Shown: positions 54,690 through 64,000 of the stretch, one piece after another
How positions within the stretch are numbered: position 1 is the first letter of the stretch
Layout of the letters: each line of letters begins with the position of its first letter
Source: Marsupella aquatica
Taxonomy: Eukaryota > Marchantiophyta
Reading direction: 5' to 3'
Assembly (NCBI GenBank): GCA_973895155.1
Contig: OZ316897.1
Span: forward strand, 13,516,001 to 13,580,000
DNA length: 64,000 nucleotides
Program-made: the position numbers and the translations under genes
The notes under the pieces: generated by a model
Database searches by the model: none
Told to the model about the DNA's origin: nothing
The model's input: only the letters and a program-made list of their open reading frames with translations

Positions 54690-54915
54690 AAAATTGCAAA
54701 AGAACAATGCACCAACCCTAGACAGGAACCCAAAGGCAAGAGACCCAATAAGCTGGAGACAACAATGCAAGAGAGAAAAAAAACTCTAAACCCAGAGACA
54801 AGGATCCAAAGGCAAGAGACCCAATATGGAGAAGACAGCAATGCAAAAGAACAATTGCAAAATCCAAAACCCCGTAGGCAAGAGACCCAATAGACAGGAG
54901 ACAACAAGAGTAAAA
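54690..54915 (-). repeat. Triplicated repeat unit of a dispersed family
   Basis: On the minus strand TATTGGGTCTCTTGCC recurs three times (plus-strand GGCAAGAGACCCAATA at 54735, 54811 and 54877). The unit is 66-76 bp, and it is followed by GTTCTTTTGCAATTTTATAT. That tail resembles plus-strand sequence near 47.17 kb and 62.91 kb. Confidence 0.7.
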
Positions 54916-56018
54916 CCCCTAAACCCTACTTAAGTAGTCCCAACAATTCCTTTAGCGAATATTCCCATAGGAGGGCATCCAAAGGTGTACTTATAACGTG
55001 TCAATCCTCTGAACGGGTGTAAGCTCCGGCTCGATTTACGGTCTTAGGTGGAAACTGACAGGAAGAAATGGATGGGCTGAAAATCACGGAAACCCAAAAA
55101 CCTTCCCCGCTTTGGTCCACTACTCTACTCTGTGACTCTGTCACGGACCTCACCTGAAGGGAATTGCGGCATGGGCCACGTAAAGCACGGAAACCACAGC
55201 CCTTCCCCATCAAATTTCGTGCGTCCCATACGTCATTTGACGAGAAACCATTGGAGAGTTTAAAACCTTTTCTGGTATTGACATTCCCTATTCCCTAAAC
55301 TAATCCCTAGATGGATCGCAACGTGAAACTATGCAAGTGCGAATGTGGGATGGACCTAGAAGCATTAAAGACACATGGTACTAATAAATAGTAAACATAA
55401 GCTATTTTCAAGGGCTAGGGTCCAGAGTGAAGACTCTAACTCCAAATATGGACAAAACTGGACTCTAAATAAAGAGAGACCGAGGGTGAAAAACAGGGGA
55501 ATGAGGCAAATATAAACGGAAAGGCTTAGAATTTATTTTGTTGTAAGATTTATTTTGTCGTCCTCTTTATTAACGAGGGAAGGGTAACCAAGCCTGGTTT
55601 GAAACAAAACCTATTTATAAAGGGGGTACGTACCATTCGAGTTCGAAGAGAAATTTAGTGGTGTATCCAAGTTCAGGTTGTTTGTCACACAGTGAGATAT
55701 GGTCAGGGGAGATTTTTCATATTTCCTGGAATTCACATGCCCTATTATTATCCAGAAATGAATCCCTCGATGTATTACAATGAGAAACAGTGCAAACTGG
55801 GGCGGAACTAGCAGCCTTAGAGACACATTTTTGAGACAAAAAACTATTCATAAAGGGGTAGATACTAGTTCAAAGGGACATTTAGAGACTGTACATTCAG
55901 GTTTTGGTGGTCTCTCGAAGTTATGTTGATTGTCAAAAGTAGTGGTCCATACTTACTTTTTTCTATCCTCCAGCGTACGTTAATTATTGAGTGAGTGACT
56001 GATGGAGTAGTCTGTAGT
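54916..56018. other. Intergenic
   Basis: No gene is recognised. Some segments near 55600-55900 repeat with variation (AACCTATTTATAAAGGGG / AACTATTCATAAAGGGG), pointing to another old local duplication of ~235 bp. Confidence 0.45.
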
Positions 56019-56260
56019 AACTCTCTCAATTCTAAGATACTGAATGTCAAAGTTATCTAAAAAAACTCATAACTCTCTCAATTCTAAGATACTGAATGTC
56101 AAAGTCAGCTAAAAAAGGACAGTGAGTGAGTGATTGACTGATTGTCAAAGTTAGCTAAAAAAAACTCATAACTCTCTCAATTCTAAGATACTGAATGTCA
56201 AAGTTAGCTAAAAAGGACAGTGAGTGATTGAGTGACTGATTAAGTAGTCTGTAGTGACTC
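56019..56260. repeat. Tandem repeat, ~50 bp unit, within a larger duplication
   Basis: ACTCTCTCAATTCTAAGATA followed by CTGAATGTCAAAGT occurs at 56021, 56073 and 56171, each followed by TAGCTAAAAAA. GTGAGTGACTGAT..AGTAGTC flanks both ends. Confidence 0.88.
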
Positions 56261-56714
56261 ATAACTGTCTCAGTTCTTTGTGAAAACAAGTAACATGAAA
56301 CTGGTTTGAAAGATATTTCCAAGCCATTTCTAATCAGCCCAAGAGGAGCTAGTTATGTCAGATATCAAAGGAGATATTGAAGATCAAACTTTGTTGTTCA
56401 GAAGGGTGTCACAAGTGAAGGGTCCAGGGCATTGCGGTTTTGTGGGTTTGCACGGTTCACTGCCAAGTCAGTGTCCACACCAGAATGCTCAGTATATTCT
56501 TAATTTAACACATGACAACATTCTTTCTAGGTTTGATGACCCCAAAATATTGGGTTAGTAGGGCCCAAAAGTTTAATAGTTATGTATTCTTTGCGCAAAC
56601 CTAAGCTAATTCTCCGGGAATTCCGAGAAGAATTCAACTCTCCCCAGGCGCTTTTTCCACAATTTATGTCAAGCGCTGTGGCGCCATTGTCAATTGAGCA
56701 ATGCTGGGTCGATG
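56261..56714. other. Intergenic
   Basis: No gene or repeat is assigned. A short plus-strand frame at 56355-56558 is unrecognised. Confidence 0.5.
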
Positions 56715-56963
56715 CTTAGGTCCTGCCTTAGTGTGTGCACTGGTCCAGACTCGCTTGGGAAATGACAACCCTGTAATGAGGCCCTCCTGATCCCATTTCC
56801 TTCCAATGCCATCTCTCAACATGCCTTCAGTTAAGCTACCTTAGGTCCTGCCTTAGTGTGTGCCCTGGTCCAGACTCGCTTAAGAAATGACAACCCTGTA
56901 ATGAGGCCCTCCTGATCCCATTTCCTTCCAATGCCGTCTATCAACATGCCTTCAGTAAGCTAC
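56715..56963. repeat. 124 bp tandem duplication
   Basis: CTTAGGTCCTGCCTTAGTGT begins copies at 56715 and 56839. The two copies are nearly identical through to ...CATGCCTTCAGT(T)AAGCTACC, differing at a handful of positions, so the duplication is fairly recent. Confidence 0.92.
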
Positions 56964-59099
56964 CAAGCTCTGATGCAAAACTCTTGGCTGCACTCACCTT
57001 TGGGTGCTTTGAACTTTTCGGTCTGCTGCGTGCCAGTCCCATTGTGTGCTCGTACGTCACTGATGTGCTTGTTAAGTATCTGCGAAGATCTATTGCATCT
57101 TGTGTTGTCATTACGTTGCTGTACAGCAATGGCAGCTGTTCGATGTGACACTAGTAGAATTGGATCGCGGTGCAATGAACCTTTGGTTTCCGCGCCCTAC
57201 ACCCAGAAACGGCATTTACGAAAAATTGAAAATGAGTCCAGGTTACAGTTTAGTCCAGAGCAATAGCACGTGTTCGACATCAAACTAGTAGAGTTGGGTC
57301 GCCCTGCAATGAACCTTAGGATACACGACTCCACATCCAGACCAGAATTCCCCAAACTGGTATTGCATCGCCCTTAGGTTCCACGACTCTACATCCAAAC
57401 CAGAAACAGAATCGCGTATCGATTGGGCGTTAGTTAGTCCACGTTAGCAAGTAGTCTAGTCCAAACTGACATTGGTTTTGACCAGTCCACGTTAGCAAGT
57501 AGTCTGGTCCAAACTGACAGGTTTTGACCATCTAAACTTTTTTTACTTCTGCAAAAGGAACTTGCAATGAAATGCATGCATTGAAGCTTGGTGGACCCTA
57601 AACGAATCTATAAATATTACGTTGACCTAATTCAGAAACAGAGTGGACCAGACCAGACCGTCCACACTAGACTAATTCATAAATATTACGTTGACCTACT
57701 GTAGGTCAGAAATTTTGTGTCCATTGTCCACACTGAACTTCAGTATAAAACTCATGTCAATCTAGTTCAGAAGTCGTGGGGACTTGACTCTCCATATATT
57801 AAGCTAATGACAAATCTCATGACCTACCAGACTAAATTGTGTCGAGACCTAGCAATTCGATGTGCAGAAACATTACGGACAAGTCCTAACGTTGGATCCT
57901 AGTATTAAGTAATCTGTAAGTCTCACGTTGACATAGTCCACAATTTGCGTGGACCAACTAGACTAGGCATGTGAAGACCTAATGTTTTCCGTGTTCAGAA
58001 TCCCTATGGTTCAGACTTGACTCAACGTTACCGTACGAAAGATATCAAGATACTGAAGATATAGCAATCTGCCGCATGAAAGATTAGAAGATCCTGAAGA
58101 TATGACAGTTTCGGCTACATGTTGATAACAAAACTTAGTAATGGCAGTTTCGTCCATGACCAAGTTTGACCAGAGAACTTCAGTGGCAGCTTAAGCCACA
58201 ACCAGTTTGAGCCAGAGAACTGAAGGCCACGGAATCAAAAGCTCCCACCGCTGCAGAGTGATGTCCCAGTGACTTCACGTGGGAAACAACCTTTAAAATG
58301 TAAAGACTAAAAATGAGATGAGTCTTCATTTCAAATTTGAATGGTTTCAACCTCAAAGGATGATAATAAAAAATATTGGGAAAGAAGTTGAGAAAGTAAT
58401 GTACAATTGAAACGAGTAACTCCCGAAACCAGGAGTGAAAGATGTATAGAAGCATTCAACAAAGCTATGTAAAACTCTTACTACCTACACGGCGAATCAA
58501 AGGTTCTGGCATGGGCCAACAGATTCTTCCATCTAGGTTTTGTCAATGCACTCCTCATCAGACTCGGAGTAGTCTCGAGTTTTCCGACTGGTCTCCTCAA
58601 CTGAAATTGATTTTATTTTGGCGAAGCAGTCTTACAGTTTGACGAAGCAAGGAACCCACGACAATTATGAGAATCGATGGTTCAGAGGCCAACCACTGCA
58701 GGACCCGGTCGTCCACCCTTGAAGCTTTCTTGGTGGAACTGAGAGCATTTGCTGAAGACTCTCCAGCAATCCTGCAAATACCTTTCGATGCATGCCTCAA
58801 TGTGGTCCACCTTGATTCGTCTCGTGAACCCCCTGGACCACTCCACCTCGCAGAACAAATGGCCTCGTTGGAACGTTCCGAATAGAAGGCTTAAATCCAC
58901 TCACAGTATCATCAAATCCATTGGAACCTGCACCATTTAGCACACTATCTGACACCTTCGTCACTGCTGCATGGAGAAGATAGGGCCTTGCTGCCTTCAC
59001 AGTATGTGGAGATTCCCCAAACAACGCTGACTACCTTCTCCTTTAATGAATGAATGAATTTTATTGTCCGTAGTCCCAAGCGACATGGGACAGAAAGTT
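56964..59099. other. Intergenic with repeated short duplications
   Basis: No gene is recognised. A 48 bp tandem pair AGTCCACGTTAGCAAGTAGT starts at 57436 and 57484. TAAATATTACGTTGACCTA recurs near 57612 and 57683. A related pair around TAGTAGA(A/G)TTGG(A/G)TCGC occurs at 57151 and 57285. On the minus strand, 58600-59030 has two adjoining open stretches (VKAARPYLLHAAVTKVSDSV; RVDDRVLQWLASEPSILIIV) that I cannot assign. Confidence 0.45.
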
Positions 59100-59480
59100 A
59101 CAATGTGGCACTATGCGAGAAAAAGTCTATTGTACAGTGTACGAATGTGAAAACTCTAATCTGATGACCTATTGTGGGCATCGGCCGAGTCAAAGCTTGA
59201 GAAAAAAGGCCAAACTTCTAAAGTGGAACACATATGTCAAGGAGTCGAGATTCACCACCTGGTATCCCATCTCCATTATCCAAAGTCCCAGCTCTAAATA
59301 AACCACCTTTTGCTGCGTTATGCCGAACCAGTGGGATCTCACCACTGTTCAATTCGTCCTCAGAGTGCTTTGAAATCCCTGTTCCAATGAGACACGGTGA
59401 GTCATGGAAGATTGCATTCCTGCATCAATACTCATTCCAGTAGAAGACTCCACCATGTCCTTACTCGAATGCAGGCAAAG
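59100..59480 (-). pseudogene. Duplicated C-terminal tail of the NIPA-like gene
   Basis: The minus strand reads a diverged copy of the neighbouring transporter's last ~70 codons: SSKDMVES, GMQSSMTHRV, then after a one-base deletion GISKHSEDELNSGEIPLVRH and AKGGLFRAGTLDNGDGIPGG. It also includes the adjoining 3' flank (...GCGAGAA..CTATTGTACAGT). No membrane domain precedes it. It lies directly downstream of the intact gene and is best explained by a ~380 bp tandem duplication of the gene's 3' end. A remnant of a second complete paralogue is less likely. Confidence 0.85.
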
Positions 59481-59625
59481 TTACAATGCGGAAGTAAGCG
59501 AGAATTAGCCTATTGTACAGTTTCAGAATGTGTAAACTCTTTATCTGATGACCTAATGTGGACATTGACCAAGGGAATCTCAAGCTGGAGGAAACAGGCC
59601 AAAATCCTGAAGTGTAACACATGGG

Positions 59626-60732
59626 TCAAGGACTTCGAGATTCACCAACTGCTATCCCATCTCCATTATCCATTGTCCCAGCTCTAAATAAACCACCTTT
59701 CGTTATGTGATGCCGAACAAGTGGGATCTCATCACTGTTCGTTTCATCCTCAGAGTGCTTTGAGATCATTGTTCCAATGGAGATACGGTGACTCATCGAA
59801 GATTGCAGTCCTGCCTCCATAGATGATCCAGAACAATCCACCATGTCCTTAGTCGCATGCAGCAAAAATGTGCCGGATAGAATGGTAACGAACCCACACA
59901 ACACAGTGATTATCTGTGATGCGCTCCGGTTATCCCAATCCTTGAACATAATAGCACTCGCTAGAATGGTCAGAGACGTGAACATCACATAATAAATTGG
60001 TGATACTACCGCTGTATTGAATGTGTCGAGAGCCTTATTCAAGTAGTTCATTTGTGTCAGGACACAAGTGACCACCACCATGGCAAAGACGGAGGTCTGC
60101 GGGTAGACAAGTTGATTATCACCTTGGAAAGTCAACTTCAGTGCTATGCCAAGGGCTTTCACACTCATCACAGATAAAGAACCCATGAGTGAACATATTC
60201 CGACATAAACCATAACCTGTGTATGCCCCCAACGAGGCACAAAATGAAAAATAAGAAGAAGAACCACGGCAGCAACTGACACCGTGTAAAGTAAGAAAGC
60301 CGGTTCCGTAGCCAGGCTCCACACCTCCTTCACTGACGTAATTTGCCCCTCTTCTGGGGCGTGAAGGACAATAGTAGTTGAGCCCACAATACATAGAACA
60401 CACCCCACAATGCCGAACAGATGCAGTCTCTCATTCAAAATGACGTGTGCCAACGCTGCACTGACAATGATGCTGAGGGCTCCGAGAGGCGTGACGAGAA
60501 CTGCTGGGGCAAATGCGTAAGCCATGAAATTGGCAATTTCCCCTACAATCATCGTGATCATACCCGCCCACCATAATGGCTCCGAGAGATACGAGTATCC
60601 GCCAACGCCTGCTCTGACGCCAGATGCACCAGCCTTCTTGAGGCCTTTCTTCTTCACAATGAAACTGGATCCAATGAAGAGGCTGGAACAAATGGCCAGG
60701 GCCAGCCCCCTGTGGTTATCTGCCGCTGACAT
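59626..60732 (-). CDS. NIPA-like magnesium transporter
   Basis: A membrane protein of the NIPA (DUF803/SLC57) family, which carries Mg2+ or other divalent cations and is usually found at the plasma membrane or endosomes. The 368-residue single-exon frame starts at ATG 60732 (MSAADNHRGLALAICSSLFI). N-terminal signature SSLFIGSSFIVKKKGLKKA and the loop WWAGMITMIVGEIANFMAYA, followed by APAVLVTPLGALSIIVSAAL, are typical of the family. About nine hydrophobic segments are seen up to residue ~300. They are followed by a hydrophilic, Ser-rich C-terminal tail containing KHSEDETNSDEIPLVRHH. Length and start agree with plant NIPA-like proteins. The tail sequence is duplicated downstream at 59100-59480. 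No intron is needed. Confidence 0.95.
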   Translation of the reverse strand: MSAADNHRGLALAICSSLFIGSSFIVKKKGLKKAGASGVRAGVGGYSYLSEPLWWAGMITMIVGEIANFMAYAFAPAVLVTPLGALSIIVSAALAHVILNERLHLFGIVGCVLCIVGSTTIVLHAPEEGQITSVKEVWSLATEPAFLLYTVSVAAVVLLLIFHFVPRWGHTQVMVYVGICSLMGSLSVMSVKALGIALKLTFQGDNQLVYPQTSVFAMVVVTCVLTQMNYLNKALDTFNTAVVSPIYYVMFTSLTILASAIMFKDWDNRSASQIITVLCGFVTILSGTFLLHATKDMVDCSGSSMEAGLQSSMSHRISIGTMISKHSEDETNSDEIPLVRHHITKGGLFRAGTMDNGDGIAVGESRSP

Positions 60733-62580
60733 GGGAACCTCCCCTAATGTTCCTCAATAAACGCCGATGCAGACAAAACTCGTGCTTCTCAAACCGTTCG
60801 TCATCAGAGTACATCCAACTGTATTCTCTACCTACCGGACAGGCGGAAAACTGGCATTCTGCCCAGATCTGCGGCGGACCTCTCTTTCTACACCTACGTT
60901 CTTTCGATGGGCAATTTGAGGCTAGATCTGACGAGTAGGCTGGACCACAGGAAGCCTCGACACAGTCCTGAGATAACTTGCAAGCTAGAATTCCATCAGG
61001 AGCTTTTCCACGACAACCAACCAGCAGCCAGACGGCATATACAGATCAGGCAGAATGGAATCACTTCAATCACTGTGCCTGGGTTCTTGATTGGACAGCA
61101 GAAGCGAAGTCGACCGTCCCCAGGAATCCGAGGTTGTAATGTGAGCTCTGTAAGTTACCGTCATGGACAGGAACTGGATGAGAGTGCAAGACAACACTAT
61201 GCCTCGTTGAGTGAGATCCTATCACGGGCGAACTGGCCTAATCTCTGGTTGTCCTGGAGCCACAAATTGACGTCCTTGAGTCAACTGCAATGCGTGGAGC
61301 AAAGGATAATGAGGCACGTGCATCGACAGCAATCTAGAATCGGAGATCTCGCCCTGCCTGATTTCAGCCTCAATGGGGAAGCCCATTCGATTTCTCTTTG
61401 AATCCAGAGGGTTTTCTAGAGCGCCTTTCCAAAAGCTTCTCTTCCTTTCCCGAGTATCTTCACATTTGGAAGTATTGTATCTTCTTGAGGAATCCGATTG
61501 ATCACCCTACACATCCTCCCTTGACCTTATAATTCGCTCACCTCAGAATTCAAGGGTCCCCTAACAGACTATTCTCGACGAGAAACCTCCTTCACCCAGC
61601 AAGTAGCAATTTCACAGCGGTCTAGGGCATCATCGACAATTCATTCACCCACGTTGCATATTGAATTGACACCGACGAAGATTGCACGACAGTCAGCTAC
61701 TCCTATCAACATAACCCATGCACTCACGCTCCAAATCGCCTCCAACTTTGCTTGAAAGCATACCCAAGGCTTCAGGTTCTCCGATTCAAGGGGCCCCGCC
61801 CTACTTTCGCCGTCTTCCTCATCGGGAAAGCCAGACTGGTTCAATTCACTCTTCCCTATTCATGCCCAACCACAGAATGTCACCGCTACATCCGCCCTCG
61901 GCATGGCAACTCCAGCTGCAACCGCATCACGAACGCGTTCGCACCTATTCAACAGGCTGCCGACTCCCCCCAATAAAACTCCATTAAAGAACACGGCCAG
62001 CAACTTCGTCAATCGTCAATCGTCAATCGCAGCATCCCGTGTACAATCGCGTAGCTAGTGGGAGGAGCATCCCGGTCTTTCCTTGAAAGGGTCTTCAAGT
62101 TAGGGCACCCGATTCTGCAATCACAGACCTACCTTCCCCGCATCTCCCTCGACGTTCCTCTTGGCTCTTGGAAACTTTTGCCACCATACCTTCCACCCAG
62201 GACGCCTCCCCTAGTCAATCCTCTCCTCCATTCGCCATGCTCCACCGCCCGGCGACCTCCTCGAGTCAATCCTCTCCGTCCTCCTCCATACCCAAGTAGA
62301 TGAAAACTGACGCCTCCTCAATCATTGATGTCGCCTCGATCGCTCCCTCCACCGTCCCGGCTACAGGACTACTACTGTAGTAATTTAGAAGCACCAGGAG
62401 AGCTTTCTTCATCGAGGGAAGCGCTACAGGGGACTATTCTTTTTATCGTCTCCTCGCTCTCTCACAACTCCCCGTGTTGTTTTTCCGCTCCCGCCTCCCT
62501 CGCCACCGCCCCCTGCCCTCTGCCCCCTGCCCCTTGCCCCTTGTCCTTCTTTGTCCGCCCTGGCTTTTCTTCCAATCCTT
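60733..62580. other. 5' flank of the NIPA gene and intergenic DNA
   Basis: Plus-strand frames at 60907-61401 and 61718-61987 are antisense to the transporter's probable promoter and resemble no known protein. 62200-62560 is pyrimidine-rich with CTCCTCGAGTCAATCCTCTC-type duplications and a C-rich TGCCCC repeat at 62508-62545. Confidence 0.4.
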
Positions 62581-63025
62581 GTGTCCGTCTGTTTTTTCTG
62601 GGTTTGGAACTGAATTATTCCACTTGCAATGTTTTTTTTGTCTTTGCCCTGGGCTTGTGCCTGGTCTTTTGGGCCTTCTGGCTTTGGGGATTTTTCATGT
62701 TTTCCCTTGATTGGGTTTTTTGCCTGGGTTTGAAACTTAATTATTCCACTTGTAATGTTCTTTTTTCTTTGCCATGGGCTTATGCCTGGTCTTTTTGGAT
62801 TTGGGGAATTTTTTTTGTTCTTCTCCCTTGATTGTGTTTTTGGCCTGTGGGATCAATGCCTCTGGAATCATATCTCCCTGTTTAGCTCCCCCTCCTTTTT
62901 GGCAGTTTGATATATATTTGAATAGGATTGGTCACAACATGGCTCTTCTTTAAAAGGCTTTGTGTCTGTCCCTTTTTTTCTGGCTTGAAACTGATACTAT
63001 TTCACTTGCAAGGTTTTTTTTCCAA
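62581..63025 (+). repeat. Dispersed-family repeat, two tandem units plus a third copy
   Basis: CTGGGTTTGGAACTGAATTA (62599) and CTGGGTTTGAAACTTAATTA (62724) begin two units of ~125 bp. Each unit has TTCCACTTG(C/T)AATGTT, GCCTGGTCTTTT and CCCTTGATTG(G/T)GTTTT. A third, diverged copy (TGGCTTGAAACTGATACTAT) starts near 62981. The segment near 62890-62935 (GGCAGTTTGATATATATTTG) is like the tails near 47.17 and 54.7 kb. Confidence 0.75.
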
Positions 63026-63212
63026 TAGACATGTCAAGGCATGGCATGTGTGAGCACGGAAAAGACTTTTATGACCAGGACAAAAATATTGGGCTACCTA
63101 AATACTAGGGCATGTCAAAATGCAACCATAAGCCCTGTCCTGTGTCCCTCATTCAAATAGCCATAAAACAAAGTTATGGGGACTTTTAGGGGCAGAGGTC
63201 AAGTACTTTCAC

Positions 63213-63899
63213 ATGTCCCGTAAAAACTGTTACGGGGTAGAAATGGATTTTACGGATGGTGACAAAGTTGCAGGTGTCATCACCATTGCAGGCTTTATGG
63301 CTGTCAATAGTTCAGTAGTATCTTGCAAATTGCAGTTCTGGTTCATGCGGGATAGAATCCTTGATGTATATGCATGGTGTGTGGGAAAACTGTTCTGCCA
63401 AAGTTCACGAATTCAGGGTACCCAAAAAAGGCAAAAAGATTTAGAATCTCGTCCGATGGATATGAAGGAATGCTCAATTACATGGAACACAGAGAGAACT
63501 TCCAAGTTCCTTATGGGAGTGGACAAAAAACACAGATCGGTGGCAAGCTCATTTCAAACATTAGTGCATAATTTTGAGAACATGGCCGTGACTCTAGGAG
63601 GCATGGGTTGGAAGGAAGTATTGGACTTGAATGAAGATGCCATGAAAAGAAATGGGAACGGTACCATGATTGTTACAAGAATCAGGTAGAGGATTGTCTG
63701 AACTCGAACTCAGTGCAAGCATGATGTGGGAAGAGAAAATAGAAAATGTGCGCTCAAATTTTGAGAGGATGGATGCTCCATTGGCGAGAAGATCCAATAT
63801 GGACCCTCTTTCACAGGGTTGCATTGGGGTCCCAAACAGATACAACACAGACAGTGATGAAGGCCCAGACCAAGATGAAGACCCCGACTGTCCACGATG
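63213..63899 (+). pseudogene. Unrecognised protein, frame broken or spliced
   Basis: I do not recognise this gene with confidence. Coding-like sequence moves between frames. 63374-63568 gives RFRISSDGYEGMLNYMEHRE and GSGQKTQIGGKLISN; 63570-63680 gives NMAVTLGGMGWKEVLDLNED; 63670-63899 gives GLSELELSASMMWEEKIENV and RSNFERMDAPLARRSNMDPL. It ends with an acidic tail (DSDEGPDQDEDPD) and a TGA at 63897-63899. The pattern is reminiscent of SANT/trihelix-like accessory proteins encoded in plant repeat families, but this is only an impression. Frame changes near 63570 and 63680 could be introns or frameshifts. Confidence 0.35.
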
Positions 63900-64000
63900 A
63901 GTGTGACACTACTGCGACTGAATTTCAGAATCGCACTGAGCTGCTGACAATAAACATTGCACAGGTTTATGAATCAGTTTCTGATTTAAACGACAATGAA
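63900..64000. other. End of window
   Basis: A further coding-like stretch (TATEFQNRTELLTINIAQVY-like in one frame) may continue the preceding reading frame beyond the window, but too little is visible. Confidence 0.2.

Noticed and set aside
60119-60691. Minus-strand frames overlapping the NIPA gene
   Set aside because: They are alternative frames of a well-supported transporter gene.
60907-61401. 164-codon plus-strand frame upstream of the NIPA gene
   Set aside because: It is antisense to the probable promoter region and has no domain or homologue that I recognise. Kept as intergenic.
61718-62303. Ser/Pro-rich plus-strand frames
   Set aside because: They derive from pyrimidine-rich, internally duplicated DNA; no domain.

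Overview
This is a eukaryotic nuclear window and almost certainly from a land plant. It carries plant-type CACTA (En/Spm), Ty1/copia, Ty3/gypsy and hAT elements, a spliced plant-type LPXA gene, and plant-type dicarboxylate carrier and NIPA-like magnesium transporter genes. Two of the three intact genes are uninterrupted by introns, and one gypsy-like reverse transcriptase is unlike the usual seed-plant chromoviruses. I lean towards a non-seed plant (bryophyte, lycophyte or fern), but the sequence does not settle this.

Layout. 1-36.7 kb is a graveyard of transposable elements. (1) 1-5306 is the 3' part of a CACTA element: the TNP2 C-terminus, a decayed multi-exon TNPA-like gene, ~92 bp subterminal repeats and a recognisable terminal repeat. 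(2) 5.3-8.0 kb is non-coding: two clusters of GACGCTTCT/AAGCGTC dyads, a gypsy primer-binding site with LTR remnant, and a foldback sequence. (3) 8.0-20.3 kb holds three copia elements, all on the minus strand: Copia-1 (gag-pol, truncated at both ends), Copia-2 (near full length with two LTRs, 12612-17974) and the 5' part of Copia-3 (LTR, PBS, leader, gag). (4) 20.3-23.7 kb holds a degenerate protein-kinase-like pseudogene followed by a degenerate coiled-coil reading frame. (5) 23.9-24.6 kb is a minus-strand gypsy reverse-transcriptase fragment. (6) 24.6-31.9 kb is AT-rich with no supportable gene. (7) 31.9-33.7 kb is a minus-strand hAT (BED finger/DUF659) transposase pseudogene. (8) 34.9-36.7 kb is a gypsy-like gag bracketed by 42 bp direct repeats, then a GGGCCGGG-rich tract and an LTR-like TATA/polyadenylation segment.

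From 37 kb the DNA is lower in recognisable transposons. The supportable genes are LPXA (UDP-N-acetylglucosamine acyltransferase, + strand, at least nine exons, ending at 41911), a mitochondrial dicarboxylate carrier (minus strand, 50682-51614, single exon) and a NIPA-like magnesium transporter (minus strand, 59626-60732, single exon). An orphan cytochrome P450 (CYP704-like) I-helix fragment lies about 85 bp beyond LPXA. The last C-terminal codons and 3' flank of the NIPA gene are present twice in tandem. Intergenic DNA between 42 and 63 kb is unusually rich in short local tandem duplications (36-170 bp units), a ~150 bp MITE-like inverted repeat, and a dispersed repeat family with a characteristic TATATA-containing tail.

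The three intact genes do not form a pathway, although LPXA and the dicarboxylate carrier would both act in mitochondria. I did not find a convincing new multi-gene system. The least explained items are the kinase plus coiled-coil block at 20.3-23.7 kb, the GACGCTTCT dyad clusters, the gag locus with its 42 bp direct repeats, and the unrecognised reading frame at 63.2-63.9 kb.
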